Source: Bactrocera neohumeralis (lineage: Eukaryota > Arthropoda > Insecta > Diptera > Tephritidae). Taken from it: 64,000 nucleotides of DNA. The translations under genes were made by a program, and so were the position numbers. Location of the stretch: contig NC_065921.1 in NCBI RefSeq assembly GCF_024586455.1, positions 74,171,865-74,235,864 of the forward strand, in the 5' to 3' direction. Below are positions 43,811 to 56,586 of this stretch, piece by piece. The first letter of the stretch is position 1, and each line of letters begins with the position of its first letter. The notes under the pieces were generated by a model. It made no database searches, was not told the DNA's origin, and saw only the letters and a list, made by a program, of their open reading frames with translations.

Positions 43811-45895
43811 GCTTATTCAGCCGGCAGACTTCTGCTGACTGGCTTACCATCCGAAGTCGGTAACCGCGCTTTCCAAAAGAACATGTCTTTCGTGGAGGAA
43901 CGTGTTACTCGTCACTCCAGGCAGTGACTCACCCGCGACATATCAAGGTCGACTTCGATTTACTGCCACTCACAACTTGTTCGGTCAGAGTCGCTATCCC
44001 ACTCCCGGAAGATAGCCGCCTTTAATATTCACAAGGTTTTCTCTATTAAGAGGTCATTGCAGGCGATCACTCACGTTCTTAAGGGACAATGAGTTCGGAG
44101 CTGACTAGCGCAAAGAGGCAGTCATATTAATTTACACCTACCACATCAAGCGACGGAAGCATTAACCCGAGAGGGTGTCACTTCCATATGTTCAGGGGAC
44201 GGAATACCTCGATTACCAGCCCGGTATTCAACCAAACCCAAAATCCTCAGTTCCGAAATCATAGTCTGAGTCGAAACCGAGGTCAGGTTCGTTAGGAGTT
44301 TTCACAGGATGTAAGGGAAGCGCTACCTAGGATGCATCGCATGAAGATGACCTACCTAAGTTAAGGTACGGCGTTAATTCCAAAAACGAAGGTTATGTGA
44401 ATCCGACAGTTGAAACTACGCCGCCACATATGTCGAAAAAGAAGTCACAAGTGGCCAATTCTTAAAAATGGCACAGGAGTAACCGGGAGGAATTAAACCT
44501 TTATCTTCGCCAAATGGAAACATTTTGTGCAATTTGCCGACGATTGATCAATAATTCGATATAATTAAATGAGGATTGCACCGCGACCTAGGGTCTATTG
44601 TGCCCTGCCCTGCCCTTCGACATACTTAGCAGGATTAGTTGACGGTTTGACAATACTGCTATTTCCGGCCATTGCGATAGACTACGCCTTCCTCCATGCG
44701 ATTTCGCCGAGTTAAGTCTACTATTTCGACTATTCCTTGGTGTCAACTGTCTGTCTTCCCGTCTCTTTCTTTATCTCATTTGGTTTCCATTTATCTCAGT
44801 TGCTTGTTCTATTTGTCACGCTCCCTGAATTAAAAAAAAAAAGTATAACAAGTCAACAGTACACGCCACTAGTCCAACAAAGAGCGATCTAGCTTAAATC
44901 TACAATACACAAATTATTCATCGAAAACTCAAAACAAATGCCAGCGCCATCAACGATATGGACTTGTCATAAATTTCCCTGAATGCAAACCATTGCACAA
45001 CCATTAATATATTTAATTGATGACCGCAAAAGAACGAAGCAGTGAAGAGTAAAAAAATAAATGCCAGAAAACAACAAAGGCAACAAAGCAACAGTGTGGG
45101 AGCGTGGCAATGCGCAACAATAAAAGTAAAGCATTGAGCAGCTATGAAAATAGCCATAAGCGTCAATTGTCAACAGACAAGCAACCTAACAATAAACAGA
45201 CAAATACCCATGCACATGCAAACACGCATACACAACAACACAACAACACAAATACAGGCGCACAGTATATGTAAATGTTTGTAACGGCGTTTTGTTTTCC
45301 TACGAGCAACGCACAAGCATACTCCTAGGCGCTATCGCAAGCATAGTATCGAAAGGCGCCGCACAATGCCGTCAATGAAAACGTATTTCGCGCAATAAAA
45401 CAACAATAAAAATGATGAAGGTGACTAGAAAAAAACAAAGATATATTGTATTGGCAATAGTGCCGGCGCTGGCTGGTAAATGTGTGTGTGTGTGAGCGCG
45501 GGCGGCAAAGCAGCAACTAAAACGTCATAAGTGCTGTAAAAATAAGCAAATAAATTTTTTAATAAGCGCACTGAAGGGCACTGTAGTAAACAAGCAAACA
45601 CGCGTACATATGTAAACGCAAGCAGTATGTATATTAATGTATGTTTGTATGAATGTATGTGTGCTTAAATAAGATGTGTTCACCAAAATTACAGCTAGCA
45701 ATGTCCACGCATTTTCAAAATTACTATAAAACGCCTACGCATAGCGAAACTGGATTCTTGAAGACGCCGCCACCGAAATCGAAAGAAACCAGACGAGATA
45801 GTGCGGGTGTCACACAACTTTAGCGCCATCTGCAATGCCAAGAAAACTAACACCGACGCAGTTGTGGGAAAACTATTATGAAAACAATAACAAAC
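43811..45895. other. Unclassified; possible LINE leader then non-coding DNA
   Basis: 43811-44600 is richer in G+C, has no long frame and may be the 5' leader of the LINE at 42.7-43.8 kb (minus). 44600-45895 is AT-rich with a (TG)7 tract at 45481-45494. No gene. Confidence 0.35.
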
Positions 45896-45975
45896 ACAAG
45901 AAGGAGCCTTAACTTCGGGTGCACGGAGGCAATAATACCCTCTACAGGTGCAATTTTTCTCTAAGGCTGATCCAC
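45896..45975 (+). repeat. R154 5' end remnant
   Basis: 'ttaacttcgggtgcacggag', 'aataccctctacaggtgcaa' and 'ttttctctaaggct' follow the R154 5' terminus in order. No unit follows; rosa-like sequence begins about 50 bp later. Confidence 0.65.
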
Positions 45976-46024
45976 ATCGAGATTCCCTACTCTTTTTGAA
46001 AAAAATAACACAAAAACTTCAAAC

Positions 46025-46812
46025 TTCTTAAGGGGGAATCTTTATCATCCTTCGAAAGATCATCCTTCGAAAGATCATTCTTTTGCATTTATTTTCTTGA
46101 TATTAACTCTCTCAAATATTGGTCACCATGACGTCTCAGATGGTCCAACCGCAGAATCCAATTTTGGTGACTTTTTCGAGTATTTTGACTGGTAACTGGC
46201 GAATGACATTCGTGATGTTTTGCTCCAAGGTCTGCATCGAAGCGAGATTGTCCGCATAGACTTTAGACTTTACACATCCCTACAGGAAAAAGGTCTAACG
46301 GTGTGATATCACACGATCTTGATGGACAATCGACCGGCACAAAACTTTAAATTATTAGCTCACCGAAGTGTTCTATCAATAAATCCATTGATTGATGCGA
46401 TCTTGTTGAAACCAAAAGTCGCCGAGCTTACGAGCTTCAATTTCCGGTATCAGATAGTCGGTAATCATGGTGCGGTTACGTTGACGGTTACGTTCTCACC
46501 GGCATCTTTTTTGAAGAAATATGGACCTTTGATGCCACCGGCCCACAAACCACACCAAACCGTTATTTTTCAGCACGAAACGGCAGCTCATGACCTGAAT
46601 AGATGGTTGCTCTTCGTCACAATTGCAGAGATTTTATTTGTTTACATACCCACTGAGCTAGAAATGGGCCTCACCGCTGAACAAAATTTGGCTCGAAAAT
46701 GTCGCATCTTCTTGGAACTTTTCAAGAGCGAAGCGATGTCGCTTGAGAAAGTCGAGCGGCCTCAGTTTTTGTACAAGGGACTTTCCACGTTCTTCGTGTA
46801 ACTTTAATGTCC
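46025..46812 (-). mobile_element. rosa-like transposon with Asp 1 lost
   Basis: The minus-strand frame 46855-46658 reads HEERGKSLVQKLRPLDFLKRHRFALEKFQ, then SSQILFSGEAHF. The family motif FSDEAHF has Gly (46673-46675) instead of the first catalytic Asp. Downstream core parts follow in other frames (46640-46200) as in the copies at 8.7 and 20.8 kb. A deletion fuses the RGKS and LVQKL segments. Its right edge at 46812 abuts the DUF4780-like ORF. Confidence 0.82.
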
Positions 46813-47420
46813 GCTTGGACCTCTGTTCCTTTCGCTCCTGTAGGCTGTTGGACATCCGCTGGAGATCGGTCGGAAGAATTCAAAGAACCACCCTCTCAAA
46901 ACCCTAGCTGATGACACCCTTTGCGACTAAGAGGGAACAGGACTCCTTGTTAAGGAGAATCAACACTTGCCGACTTGGTTCATCGATTCTCTCGAGCCTC
47001 ATCACCCTCCAGTTACGAGTTGGGAGAGACGAATTGCAGTATCGCCACATCTCTTCTTCCTTCTCAGAGGTGAATGGTTCTGAAGTAAGCCAGAGGCCAC
47101 AATCACTCAGTGTAGCCAGTTTTGGCAAAACTTAATGAAAACCGTGGATATAGCCACCGCGATCCGCTTCCTCTCCTGTTGAGAGATGACTCCAGCTTCC
47201 CTGCTACGATCTAACACCCTCAGTATTATTGAGGTAGCCTGTTTAGCGGTTTCGATGAACGTTGATGCTACGCCCGTGCGAGACTTCTTACCGAAGGAGG
47301 ACTGCTCCACATGTAATCTCTGTCGCTTAACCACAGACTCATTAGAGCTCACTGATCTGCTGTTATTGCCGCTGGTAAGTACCCTTCTAGCCCGCTTATC
47401 TCACATTCGGATTCCTTGTG
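46813..47420 (-). pseudogene. DUF4780-like LINE first ORF, second copy
   Basis: The minus strand: SSNESVVKRQRLHVEQSSFG, KKSRTGVASTFIETAKQATS, VLDRSREAGVISQQERKRIA (47350-47160, a charged helical segment). Then in another frame LPTRNWRVMRLERIDEPSRQ preceded by GLWLTSEPFTSEKEEEMWRYC (47100-46990), then LNKESCSLLVAKGVIS and ADVQQPTGAKGTE. The order equals that in 43.8-42.85 kb. One clear frameshift lies near 47110. The role of the domain is not established; as a LINE first ORF it might bind RNA. Confidence 0.7.
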
Positions 47421-48345
47421 GACATGATTAGATTCACCGATGTTTTTACTTAATATACCTTCTGAAGGGTATAACAATAATAAGTAGCAGTAACTTTATT
47501 GTGCTGCTTCAACCACTGTCTTGCCCAATAGTTTTGGTCCATACCACAGATCACAACATACAATCGCATAAGACGCTCACTTACTCTATGTGTGCCGGGC
47601 GCTACATTGTCTCCATATTCATAGAGACGCGCACAGTCAACACATCACCCATAAAGCCATTAAGGACGATTGTGTAGGTGTATGCGCTCTGGTAGTTGCA
47701 CACATTGCCTCCCTGTCAGCGCGTCATGCGAGCCAAGCAGCCGTAGTGGCGCACGGAAAACTCCCATTCATGACTTCGTCGCTGCTGCGCGGCACTTGGC
47801 TGATTCATCAGCACTTATAATGCGGACACGCGTGGGCGCTGTCGTCGCCGCAGCGTTAGACCGTTAGTCTGACACCACAAATACTACAAATATTATATGC
47901 GGTAAACACTAAGGACAACACACATTCAGACACACATTGCTATTATATCTGCTGTATAATAGAAAAATCGCATCTAAATGTTGTCATATACCTCTAATAT
48001 ATGCGTGCTAGTAATACGGTACGAGGGCGTACAGCACAAGGGATTTCGATGTGAATATAGAAATTGCTTGGCTTGCGTTTGCTGCTTCTTCGATGCTGTG
48101 CTGGCGATCATAAAAATGTTTTATGAGTGCATAGCTGTGGGAATCGTAGTTCCGAAGACAGTGTGGCAGTTGGGGTTAAAATTGCTAGATTTTTTAGTTT
48201 TTAGTAAGAGTGGCTCTAAGAGTTGGAATCCGTCTTTGTATGTTGATCTTTTTAATGAACTTGGACTCCACTGGCAATGCGAACAAGAAAGTGAGACGCA
48301 TGAGGAAGGAAACACAACATTTTCATTCTCCAGTGGAGCGGAATG
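47421..48345. other. No supported gene; 150-codon open frame
   Basis: The plus-strand frame 47978-48430 has Cys- and hydrophobic-rich sequence without a domain I recognise. Its last residues (KIYIFTDRSKSE) belong to the RNase H of the next LINE. I see no splice or promoter signals that would make it a gene. Confidence 0.35.
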
Positions 48346-48349
48346 GATC

Positions 48350-48960
48350 AATGGTTTTGTGATCGACAGTTTCTACGTAAAAATCTACATATTCACCGAC
48401 AGATCAAAGAGTGAAATAGTAATCCAATAGCAGAAGGCAGCCTCAAACTAAATGACTTTAAATCAGTCTTTCAAGTCGAAATTATTGCCATAACCAACTC
48501 TGCTCTAATCAGCATGATGCTAAGCAAGACTATCAGTAGGTAACTCGGTTAATATCCCGGTCATATAGGAATCGAAGGAAATGAAAATGCAGATGAGTTG
48601 GGTCGCTCGAGAGCACCTGGGAACACAATTCCCCTTAGCTGCCTCAAACTCCTCACAAGCTTTTTAAGAGTTGTTTAAAACAATGGACCCAAAGGAACAC
48701 CTCAGATCTTGAAACACTAGCAAGACAGAGTATACCACAAAGTTACTTTGGGATAGTTTTGGTGATGGACAAACCAAAAAGCTTCTATTTCTTGGGATTA
48801 GGAAACTTGGTAATATTTGGGGGGAAACCACAGGCCCTTAAGATCTCACTTTCACAAAATTGGAAAGTGTATTCGGCTGGCACATAATCTTTGTGAATTC
48901 CAGCCTTCAAGCGGTTGAGATGGGATATTTCTCTCGACACTCAGACAGAGGCATTTTGCT
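48350..48960 (+). mobile_element. RNase H-bearing LINE fragment
   Basis: The plus strand: KIYIFTDRSKSE (RNase H first motif, about 48379-48415), then shifted KLNDFKSVFQVEIIAITNSA (about 48449-48508; catalytic Glu region) and PGHIGIEGNENADELGRSRAP (about 48556-48620; last RNase H motif). The stretch after this resembles the C-terminal tail of LINE polyproteins. A different subfamily from 40.8-41.5 kb by sequence. Broken by stops. Confidence 0.78.
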
Positions 48961-49396
48961 GCAGGGATGTAAAAATTGTGTGCTTTTCCACTCGGATAAA
49001 GATGAAGATCGCTCGCATAATCGAGATAGATATTGAAAATGTCCTTCCGTCCGCCTAAGCTTTAATTTCAATAAAAATTAAGACAACTTCATTAAATAGT
49101 TTGCCTTGGCACTTTAAGAAGCTCGGTGTAGGTCGGAGTTGTAGATAGGCTAAATCCTCTACCACAAAAAGCTGGCATCTTTAAGGTACTTTTTAAGCTG
49201 TCAGATACCGAATGTGTGGACTGCAGTTCCTATGGCTGACTTTTTGCCACGTATTACTCCAACTCCCATTTAACGTGCCCACTTTCTTTTAAGACATTGC
49301 CAAGAAAACCGTAATACTTTACTCGGTGCTTTTGTCTATCTCACCCTATCCAATGAATTTCTAAAGGAGAAACGTTTTTTTCGTTATGCTCACCTA
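48961..49396. other. No gene seen
   Basis: Unclassified sequence, probably old repeat. Confidence 0.35.
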
Positions 49397-50490
49397 TTTG
49401 CTTCTTCTTCTTCTTTATTGGCATAGACACGTCTTACGCGATTATAGCCGGGCACTCGTTCTTCCTTTTCACTGTTTGGTGCGAATTGGAGATTCCAAGT
49501 GTACATAGGTCCTTCTCCACCTGGTCTTTCCAATGGAGTGGAGATATTCTTCTTTTCCTGCTTCCCTCGGCGGGTATTGCGTCGTATAATTTGGACGACA
49601 TGATCTAGCCAGCTAACCAGTGTCTCTTAATTCGCTGAACTGCGGTATTCCAATGCAAAGGACCATAAACCTTTCTCTCGAAAACTCATAGCGCCGACTC
49701 ATCAGATGTTGCCATGGTCGGATCTTTTCACGACGCGGATGATGAGTGACTTGTAGAAGTTGGTCTTTCTTCGTCGAGAGAGGACATTACTTCTCAATTG
49801 CTTACTCAATCCAAAATAGTATCTCTTGATAAGAGTTATTCTGCGTTGGATTAAGAGACTGTTTTTGTTGTTGGTGTTAATGCTGGTTCCAAGATTGACG
49901 AAATTATCCACGACTTCGAAGTTATGACGGTCAAGAATGATTTAGGAGCCAAGTTGCGAATGCGACGACTTCTTGGTTGATGACAAGAGATATTTCGTCC
50001 TGCTCTCGTTCACTACCAGACATTTTTACTTCGCTTCTTTGTTCAACCTGTAGAAAGGAGAACTAACGGCGAGCTTGTTATGACCAATTATATCGATGTC
50101 TTCGGAGTACGCCAGCAGTTGTACACTTATTTAGAAGAATGCATCATCTCTATTCAGCTTTGAAGCTCGAGTTTTTTCTCCATCAATAGTTTAAAGAAGT
50201 TTGCAATGGTCGTCACCACAACGGGGGCCAATCATCCGAGGCTGTTGGGTCCTTTTTATTGAGGTGTTTTTTTACGTGGCTGGCCCAAACCCAGCGCACA
50301 ACCCGGGGAAGGTATGATTCGCCTTCTCGCTTTAGCTCGCTTTCAAACGGATGTTTTTTGACTACCTAGAGGGTACTAAATCTAAGACCGAAAGTCGAGA
50401 CCTGCTTGAGTTATATGAAAAAGATTTATTTTTAGCCTCTCAGAAGTGAATGGCACGACATGCGTGAATTTCTACACATGGCTCCATCCT
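49397..50490 (-). mobile_element. RTE-type LINE, internally deleted, both ends kept
   Basis: The 3' end on the minus strand is at about 49420-49397 (AATAAAGAAGAAGAAGAAG). RT thumb and palm pieces follow: MDNFVNLGTSINTNNKN (49911) and QLLAYSEDIDIIG (about 50120-50085), in which YADD is YSED. At about 50215 the sequence jumps to the LINE 5' leader (50260-50460), so endonuclease and most of RT are deleted while both extremities survive in the same orientation. Length about 1.1 kb. Confidence 0.85.
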
Positions 50491-51944
50491 CCTATTTACT
50501 TATTTATATTATTTATTATTTCGAATAAGACCTCGTGAAGTGATTTAGGCTAGTTAGAGAATTACATAGTCTATTAAATTACTTGGGCTTCTGAAGATCT
50601 ACTAAAAACTACTTTCTGCTAGTTTTGAGTAAAGTTTATAAGGAAGTAAAACACTGTTTCCAAGAGATATGCCACAGTTCTTACTTGTCGTCTGCGTGGG
50701 TAGCATTCAGCTACGCGTCTTATTTTATTCTGCTACTCAGCATTACAGTAACTGCTTACTTGGCATGCGGCTGTTGTTGTGCTAACTCTGCCGATATGAC
50801 AACACCTACTCCTCAACCCAACCAGTCACTACACCAGCGTCATTCATTGTACACTTGGTGCAACAGCAAAACTATTTCGGTTAGTTTGTAGCACAACGAG
50901 TGCACACAAACCAGCGATTCTTACTGTATTTTGTGGCAGTGTCAGTGACGCGTGTGTAGAAATTTATTATGGCAAATAGCGGGTGAACGTATTTTGGTTG
51001 ACCGCTTCCGCAATCCTTTACACACACACACACAAACCGCTGGGCAGAGCCAACGCAACCAACTTAACCAGTGAACCAACTAGTCAGCCAACAAAACGCC
51101 TCCGGCCGCTCTATTGTGTCCTCATTTTGGCGCACCTACACATGCTCAGCGGCCGCACACTGCCCCCGTCTTGTCATTTGATCGCCAATAATATCCGCTT
51201 TTATAAGAATATTTATTGGCATAAATAAAATTTGCTACATTTCAACGGCAAATAATGAGCAAACTTCCGCTCTGTCCCATTTACTTGGACGCCGTCATGA
51301 ATACTAAGGATGTGCTGCACACTGAATGCCCAGGCGACGAACAAGCAAGCGAGTTGTTGAAATGGAGGCAAAAGAAAAAGCGGCGAAAGGCTTAGGTTAC
51401 ACTACGCGGCCTATTGTACTTTGTATAAGAGCGAGCGCGCCACTTCGCCACCACTCTCGCGCCACCCGTTCACTGTCTGTGGAATCCTAGCACCTGTGGC
51501 GAGTTACCGAGAACTGCGTAGCAATTTTAATGAATGGAAATATTTGCCGTGAAATTTGAGTTCGTCGCTAAGGCCTTAACTTTTTCTGCGTTGTTGTATT
51601 TCAGTTACCGTTTTAGATAGGTAGACATGTTTACATTATATTAACGGTATTTCTTAGATTTTTATTTCAGTTTTTAATTAATGAAGTTTAAATGCATACA
51701 AGTACACTTTGCTCTCACCACTCTTAACTCTTATTTTATTATAAGGATGAACCGAATAAATAGGCTACCGAAATAATATTTTTTTTGTAGATCTTTTTTT
51801 GTAGAATTTGAAGCTGATATTCTTTGAAATGTAGCCATGAAAAAGGAGGAAAAGAGCACGTTATGGCATCGCTACAAATCGGTAGAGTTAAAGTGATTGG
51901 AGAAAGAAAGTGAAAAACAAATTTTTGAGACTCTTATAATATAG
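50491..51944. other. No gene seen
   Basis: A small frame 50625-50891 (+) has a hydrophobic stretch (SYASYFILLLSITVTAYL) but no family features. (CA)n at 51019-51033. Otherwise non-coding. Confidence 0.45.
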
Positions 51945-52490
51945 GATATACTGATTTTCATCGGTACATACAAGCTATTAAGTATGATCGGTCAGTTTGT
52001 ATGACAGTTTTATCTAACATAGGTCCCTTATGCGAATATATTCGGAGCTCTTAGTATTGTATTGGACAGACTTGCTAAATTTCGAGAAGATAAAAAGTAT
52101 CTAAAAGTTGTTATAGCAGACTTGACCTTAATCGGTCTGTTTCTATGTCAGCCACATGCTATAGTCGTCCGATCTGAACTATATATTAGGCGATTGTAGC
52201 ATTGCCTTGCCGAATTTTAAGGAAATGTATATTGTCAGACATAAAAGTTTCAACCAGTTCATATGGGAACTATATGTTACAGCCATTCGAGATCACAGGT
52301 TCCCTTAAATGAGCAGCTTTTTGGTAAGAAAAGGATGTGTGTAGAAGGCCTAGCTCCCGTATAAACCAACGGCCAAGCAGGCGGAGAGGGCTAAATCGAA
52401 TCAGCAACGTCGCACTGATCATTTAAGTATATCTTTATAGAGGCTCCGACGACTTCTTCTGGTTTCGTAGAAAATTTCATATACAGAGTT
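51945..52490 (+). repeat. R154 element, diverged
   Basis: The plus orientation carries 'gatcggtcagtttgtatgac', 'ctatgtcagccacatgctat', 'agtcgtccgatctgaac' and the tail 'aaatgagcagctttttgg' with 'gctaaatcgaatcagc'. It has about two units plus tail and is old by divergence. Confidence 0.8.
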
Positions 52491-53394
52491 TAGCGATCAG
52501 GATCAGCAGACGACCGTCTACATGTGAACCCATTATTATGAGCTCGTGATGAAACTTACACCACAGTTGACAAAACTGAAACATCGGCCCATAACCACAC
52601 CATTTTAAGTACCACAATATATAGACATCGATCCCTCTTAACGAGTTCACAGCGGATATTTTCATTAATATATTGCAGGAACTCTCTATCTCTTGCAGTT
52701 TCAAACTTCCTGATGTTACTGCCATTAAGGTAGCGAAAGATTTACTGCTGCGGAATGCAGCCTTCTTCATACAAATGCTAGTAAAGCGGCGAGTTTATCC
52801 TGGAGCTCACTAACTGTGCGTTTAGGGTTGGTTTAGGAATGCTTAACCTAATGCCAGCTATAGAAATGGTATAGCAGAAAAAGAGGTGGAAAGATCTCAA
52901 TGCTTCCTTTATAAACACTTGGGAACTGCTCACATGTTCAGATATCTCATCAGCTGGTGGGAAAAAACGCCACAAGGCACATGCCGTCTTATAACTTCGG
53001 ATACAGGAGTTCTTGTTTATGGCTTCATAAAAATCTGTATATAGTAGTCTAAGTGCGATTTCTGGATCAGTCATGGAACCCAAACTAACCTAACCTATTA
53101 AAAAGCCTTATTCAAATTGTGCCAGAGAGCTTCCTAAAGCGCCTTTCTCCGGGTCCTATATGCGGCACCTATGAACGAACGGCTTTAATTTCGGTTGGAG
53201 CAGGAGATATCTCAAGAGAGTCTCTTGTGTCTCTTATTTGTATAATACATCGCCACTAAAAACTTGATTACCTATGGCAGTCTTACTAATAGCGCATTTC
53301 CTTTAAACCGGAAACCCATTTGAGTATCTTTCCAAGGATTAGTATAGTATAAATTGTAAAGAGAGTTATTCTAAATTTGACCTTTGTCATTTAT
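52491..53394. other. Unclassified; minus-strand frames of about 100 codons
   Basis: The frames 52477-52770 and 52778-53083 (minus) are open but carry no domain I recognise. They may be LINE remnants. A short 'actaacctaacc' run at 53081-53094 is a common fly motif. Confidence 0.3.
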
Positions 53395-54390
53395 GTGCGC
53401 AGCTTTTTCTCCACCTGATCTTTCTAACGGGCTGGAGTTCTTCCTCTTCCTCTGCTTCTCTCGGCGGGTACTGCCTCGAAAACTCTCAGAGCTGGAGTGT
53501 TTTCATCCCTTTGAACGACATCAGCCAGCATAGCCGCTGTCTCCTAATTCCCTGAACTATGTTAATGTCGTCCTAAAACTCGTAGAAATCATCGTTGCAT
53601 CATTCCAATACGCAAAGGACTATAAATCTTCTGCAGAACCTTTTTCTCGAAACCTTGTACCGCCGAATCATCAGATGTTGTCATCGTCCGTGCCTCTGAA
53701 CCTATAGTAGGAAGGGGATGATGAGTGACTTGTAGAATTTGGTTTTTGTTCGTCGAGAGAGGACTTCATTTCTCAATTGCTCACTCAGTCCGAAGTAGCA
53801 CCTGCTGGCATTCTGTATTGGATTAACGTTGTTGTTCCCTTAATGGTGGTTTCAAGGTAGACGTAATTATCTACGACTTCGAAGTTATGACTCTCAACAG
53901 TAACGCGGGTGTTAAGTCGCAAGACAACTGTTTGTTTGATGACAGGAGATATTTCGTCTTATTTTCGTCACTTTCAAACGCATTAAATTCGTTTCTTTGT
54001 CCAACTGGGAGAAAGCAGAACGAAAGGCGTCGTTATTATATCCGAGATATCGATACCATCGGCGTAGCTTCTCTATTAAGCTCTGAAAGGCAGCTCCTTT
54101 CGTACTGTCAAAAGCAGCTTTGAAATCGACGAAGAGGTGGTGTGTGTCGATCTTCAATTTCACGAGTCTTCTCAAAGGTTAGGACATAGTGAATATCTAA
54201 TCAGTTGTTGATTTTCCAGACCTGAAGCCACACTGATAAGGTCCAATCAGTTTGTTGCCGGTGTGCTTTAATCTTTCACACAGTATGCTCTGTAGAACCT
54301 TATATGCGATGTTGAGGAGGATTATCCCACGGTGGCTGACGCATATTGTGCGGTCTCCGTTTTTGTGGATTGAACAGAGTAGAGTTTCAA
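53395..54390 (-). mobile_element. RTE-type LINE, reverse transcriptase fragment
   Basis: The minus strand from 54390: the 'GISLLNIAYKVL' region, then RRLVKLKIDTHHLFVDFKAAFDST (RT motif A with the first catalytic Asp, 54175-54105). A deletion near 54068 removes most of the palm, YADG (54066-54055) replaces YADD, and thumb and C-terminal parts continue to 53395. The extreme 3' end is missing. Confidence 0.88.
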
Positions 54391-56440
54391 AGTTAGTCTT
54401 AGCATTTTACTTCACTTCTCCTACACACAAATCCATAATTTTAATGTGTTGAAATCCCACGGCATTTATAAATGTTTCTAAAAGCTTTTTCGAATGGAAT
54501 AAATAAATAGTTTAAACTAAATCCAATGCCGCCATTTTAAGCCCTAAGTATGTTGGTATGCCATTTATCAAGTTAATTGTATTTTATAGTGTCTTTTTTG
54601 CTTAGCTTTCAATGCAGCGCTTTGTAGCTTGTGAAAAACGGCCTCGATTCAATATACGCGCTCGTAAATTACTTACTAGACAACAACAATAAACACCATT
54701 GACCCGACCGCTAACAACTGTATGTATGTGTTTGTGTATTGGAAGACATTTGAGCGGGAGTACAAAAACCAATTGCTACAACGGACGCCCACGAGCAACC
54801 GAATATTTCAAAGGCGACTTCGGCGACATGCCGACAATGAACGCTGCCTAAATACTCATAGATAAAAGCAAACTTTGACCTCTTCTTGCGCGTACTGTGC
54901 GGGCGTCGCTTTGAATTGCGCGGACTTGAATTGAGAAATTTCGACAAAGCGACCATTGAATGCAGAGCGAAATTGAATTGAAATGAAATAAAATGAATGA
55001 AATATGCGACACGAACGAGTGCGGGCGTGAAGCATAAGTGGGCGCGTGAAGAAAGTCGCCCGTGATGTGGGAAACGGATGTGCCATTTAAATGAATAATT
55101 TTGATGCCAATAATTAAATAGGAGCTAGCAACAATAAACATTTCCCTAGAATTGGAATTCATAAGATGAATGAGTGTATTTAGCGCATGTCTTTAAATAA
55201 ACATTGGAGTTCTACGCAAATTTACTTTCTTCCATATTTATATTTCTCGTGTTTTCAATAGCCGGAACAATTACCAATACCACAAAAATGTCCGAGAGTA
55301 TATATAAAGAGTTTTTAGTAGTATATTATTAGTCACTAAGGATCTCAATAAGGGTCTCACTTGGATAGGTTAGAGCTATTAAACATCGTTGATGAAGACT
55401 TACCATGAACTTGGGTGTAGAAGGGTTGAAGCGAGATAAAGGCTGGGGAGGACGGATCAGAATGATAGTGCTGCCTGTTTGAGCTGCTGTGTACCGTAAA
55501 GATCCTTTGTTGGAGTGCCCCAACTTGGTGCAGCTTGTAAAGACGTAGAGGCTAATGGATAGAGCCTTTTGGCGCAGACGCAGCAGAAAAATTCCTCCGG
55601 GCTCGGGTTGGACGCAATTCCAACACAAGTCAGAAAAATGACAATCTTAATCTAAAACTTATCGATCCCACCGAGGTTAGATCTCTGAAAGTACAGCCTT
55701 TGGCCGAATAAAATCCGGTTTAGTTTCGGTAACGTAGAAGCTGCTGTTGTGAGGCATCTTACTAAACCGTTCCCACGACAGTCTGGAGTATCTTGGCGGT
55801 TGTGGCTAAAACCCGAATGCGGGAAAAACTGACACTTTGTCAGTTGAATTTGTATGCATTGCAACCGGGTGGCGGACCCAAAGTACGGCAGAGGGTTTAG
55901 ATGGGCCTCGAATTCTACCATCAAGGTGGTTAGTGTGTCCATTCCACACTGCCAATTCGTATTGAAAATGCTTGACATTTTCAGGGCGTTGAGCAACGCA
56001 TTGATTTGATCCTCTGTGCTCTTGAGCGGCTTCTGGTCAGGCTGTCGTCAGCAAGTACTAACGATACCGGACGTTTTCCGAGTGGAGGAGGCTCAACCAG
56101 ACAAATGCTCCATAAACCTATTTGGTTTTGACTATGGTTTCATAAGTCGAAGAGGCAACCAATGTCATCCGCAGTGTTTTCTCAATGTGTGGTTATCAAA
56201 AAATGTTTCTTTGAAAGTTAAGTGCGTACTTATTAATTATTATGCCGAAAAGTCTGAGTCTGAAAGCTTTCTATGACAAGTCTCTGCCTGTACACGAGTT
56301 GTACCTTAGTGCCAACCAATGAAGACAGATATTTGGGATGTTATATTCACATGAAAGTAAACCTATTACTTGGCTTGTCGGCTAAGTCGTTCCCTTAACC
56401 AAGTTGGCTACCACGTTGAGGAACCCTTTAGGCTTAGTAA
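54391..56440. other. No gene seen; unclassified frames at 55.3-56.3 kb
   Basis: 54391-55300 is AT-rich non-coding. 55329-55996 has two minus-strand frames of 99 and 114 codons (CWNCVQPEPGG...; FEAHLNPLPYFGSATRLQC...), and 56016-56276 has a plus-strand frame. Composition is higher in G+C and may be an unidentified retroelement, but I see no motif to name it. Confidence 0.3.
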
Positions 56441-56442
56441 AA

Positions 56443-56586
56443 ATGGAGCGTTTCCCGATAGAACAACGTGAACAATACTTCAAAAATAATGTAAGCTTAG
56501 CGGCTGCATTTCGAAAATTTGATACCAAATATGGACGAAATACTTTGTCAACTCTGCACGGCTTTTGCAAGTACGGCAAATTTTAA
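56443..56586 (+). mobile_element. rosa-like transposon N-terminal fragment
   Basis: Reads MERFPIEQREQYFKNNVSLA followed by AAFRKFDTKYGRNTLS. This matches the MER-P-EQR...YYEN...FR start of the family at 35859 (first helix-turn-helix of the transposase). Only the first 45 or so residues remain. Confidence 0.6.

Noticed and set aside
46319..46801. Plus-strand frame of 160 codons
   Set aside because: Antisense of the rosa-like transposon; the family reads on the minus strand.
47978..48430. 150-codon open frame as a gene
   Set aside because: No domain, low-complexity composition, and its end is the RNase H part of a LINE in the same frame.
50625..50891. Small membrane-protein-like frame
   Set aside because: One hydrophobic run only, no conserved features or supporting signals.
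55329..55996. Zinc-knuckle retroelement gag (CWNC)
   Set aside because: A single CxxC is present without the following His and Cys; not enough to call a knuckle.
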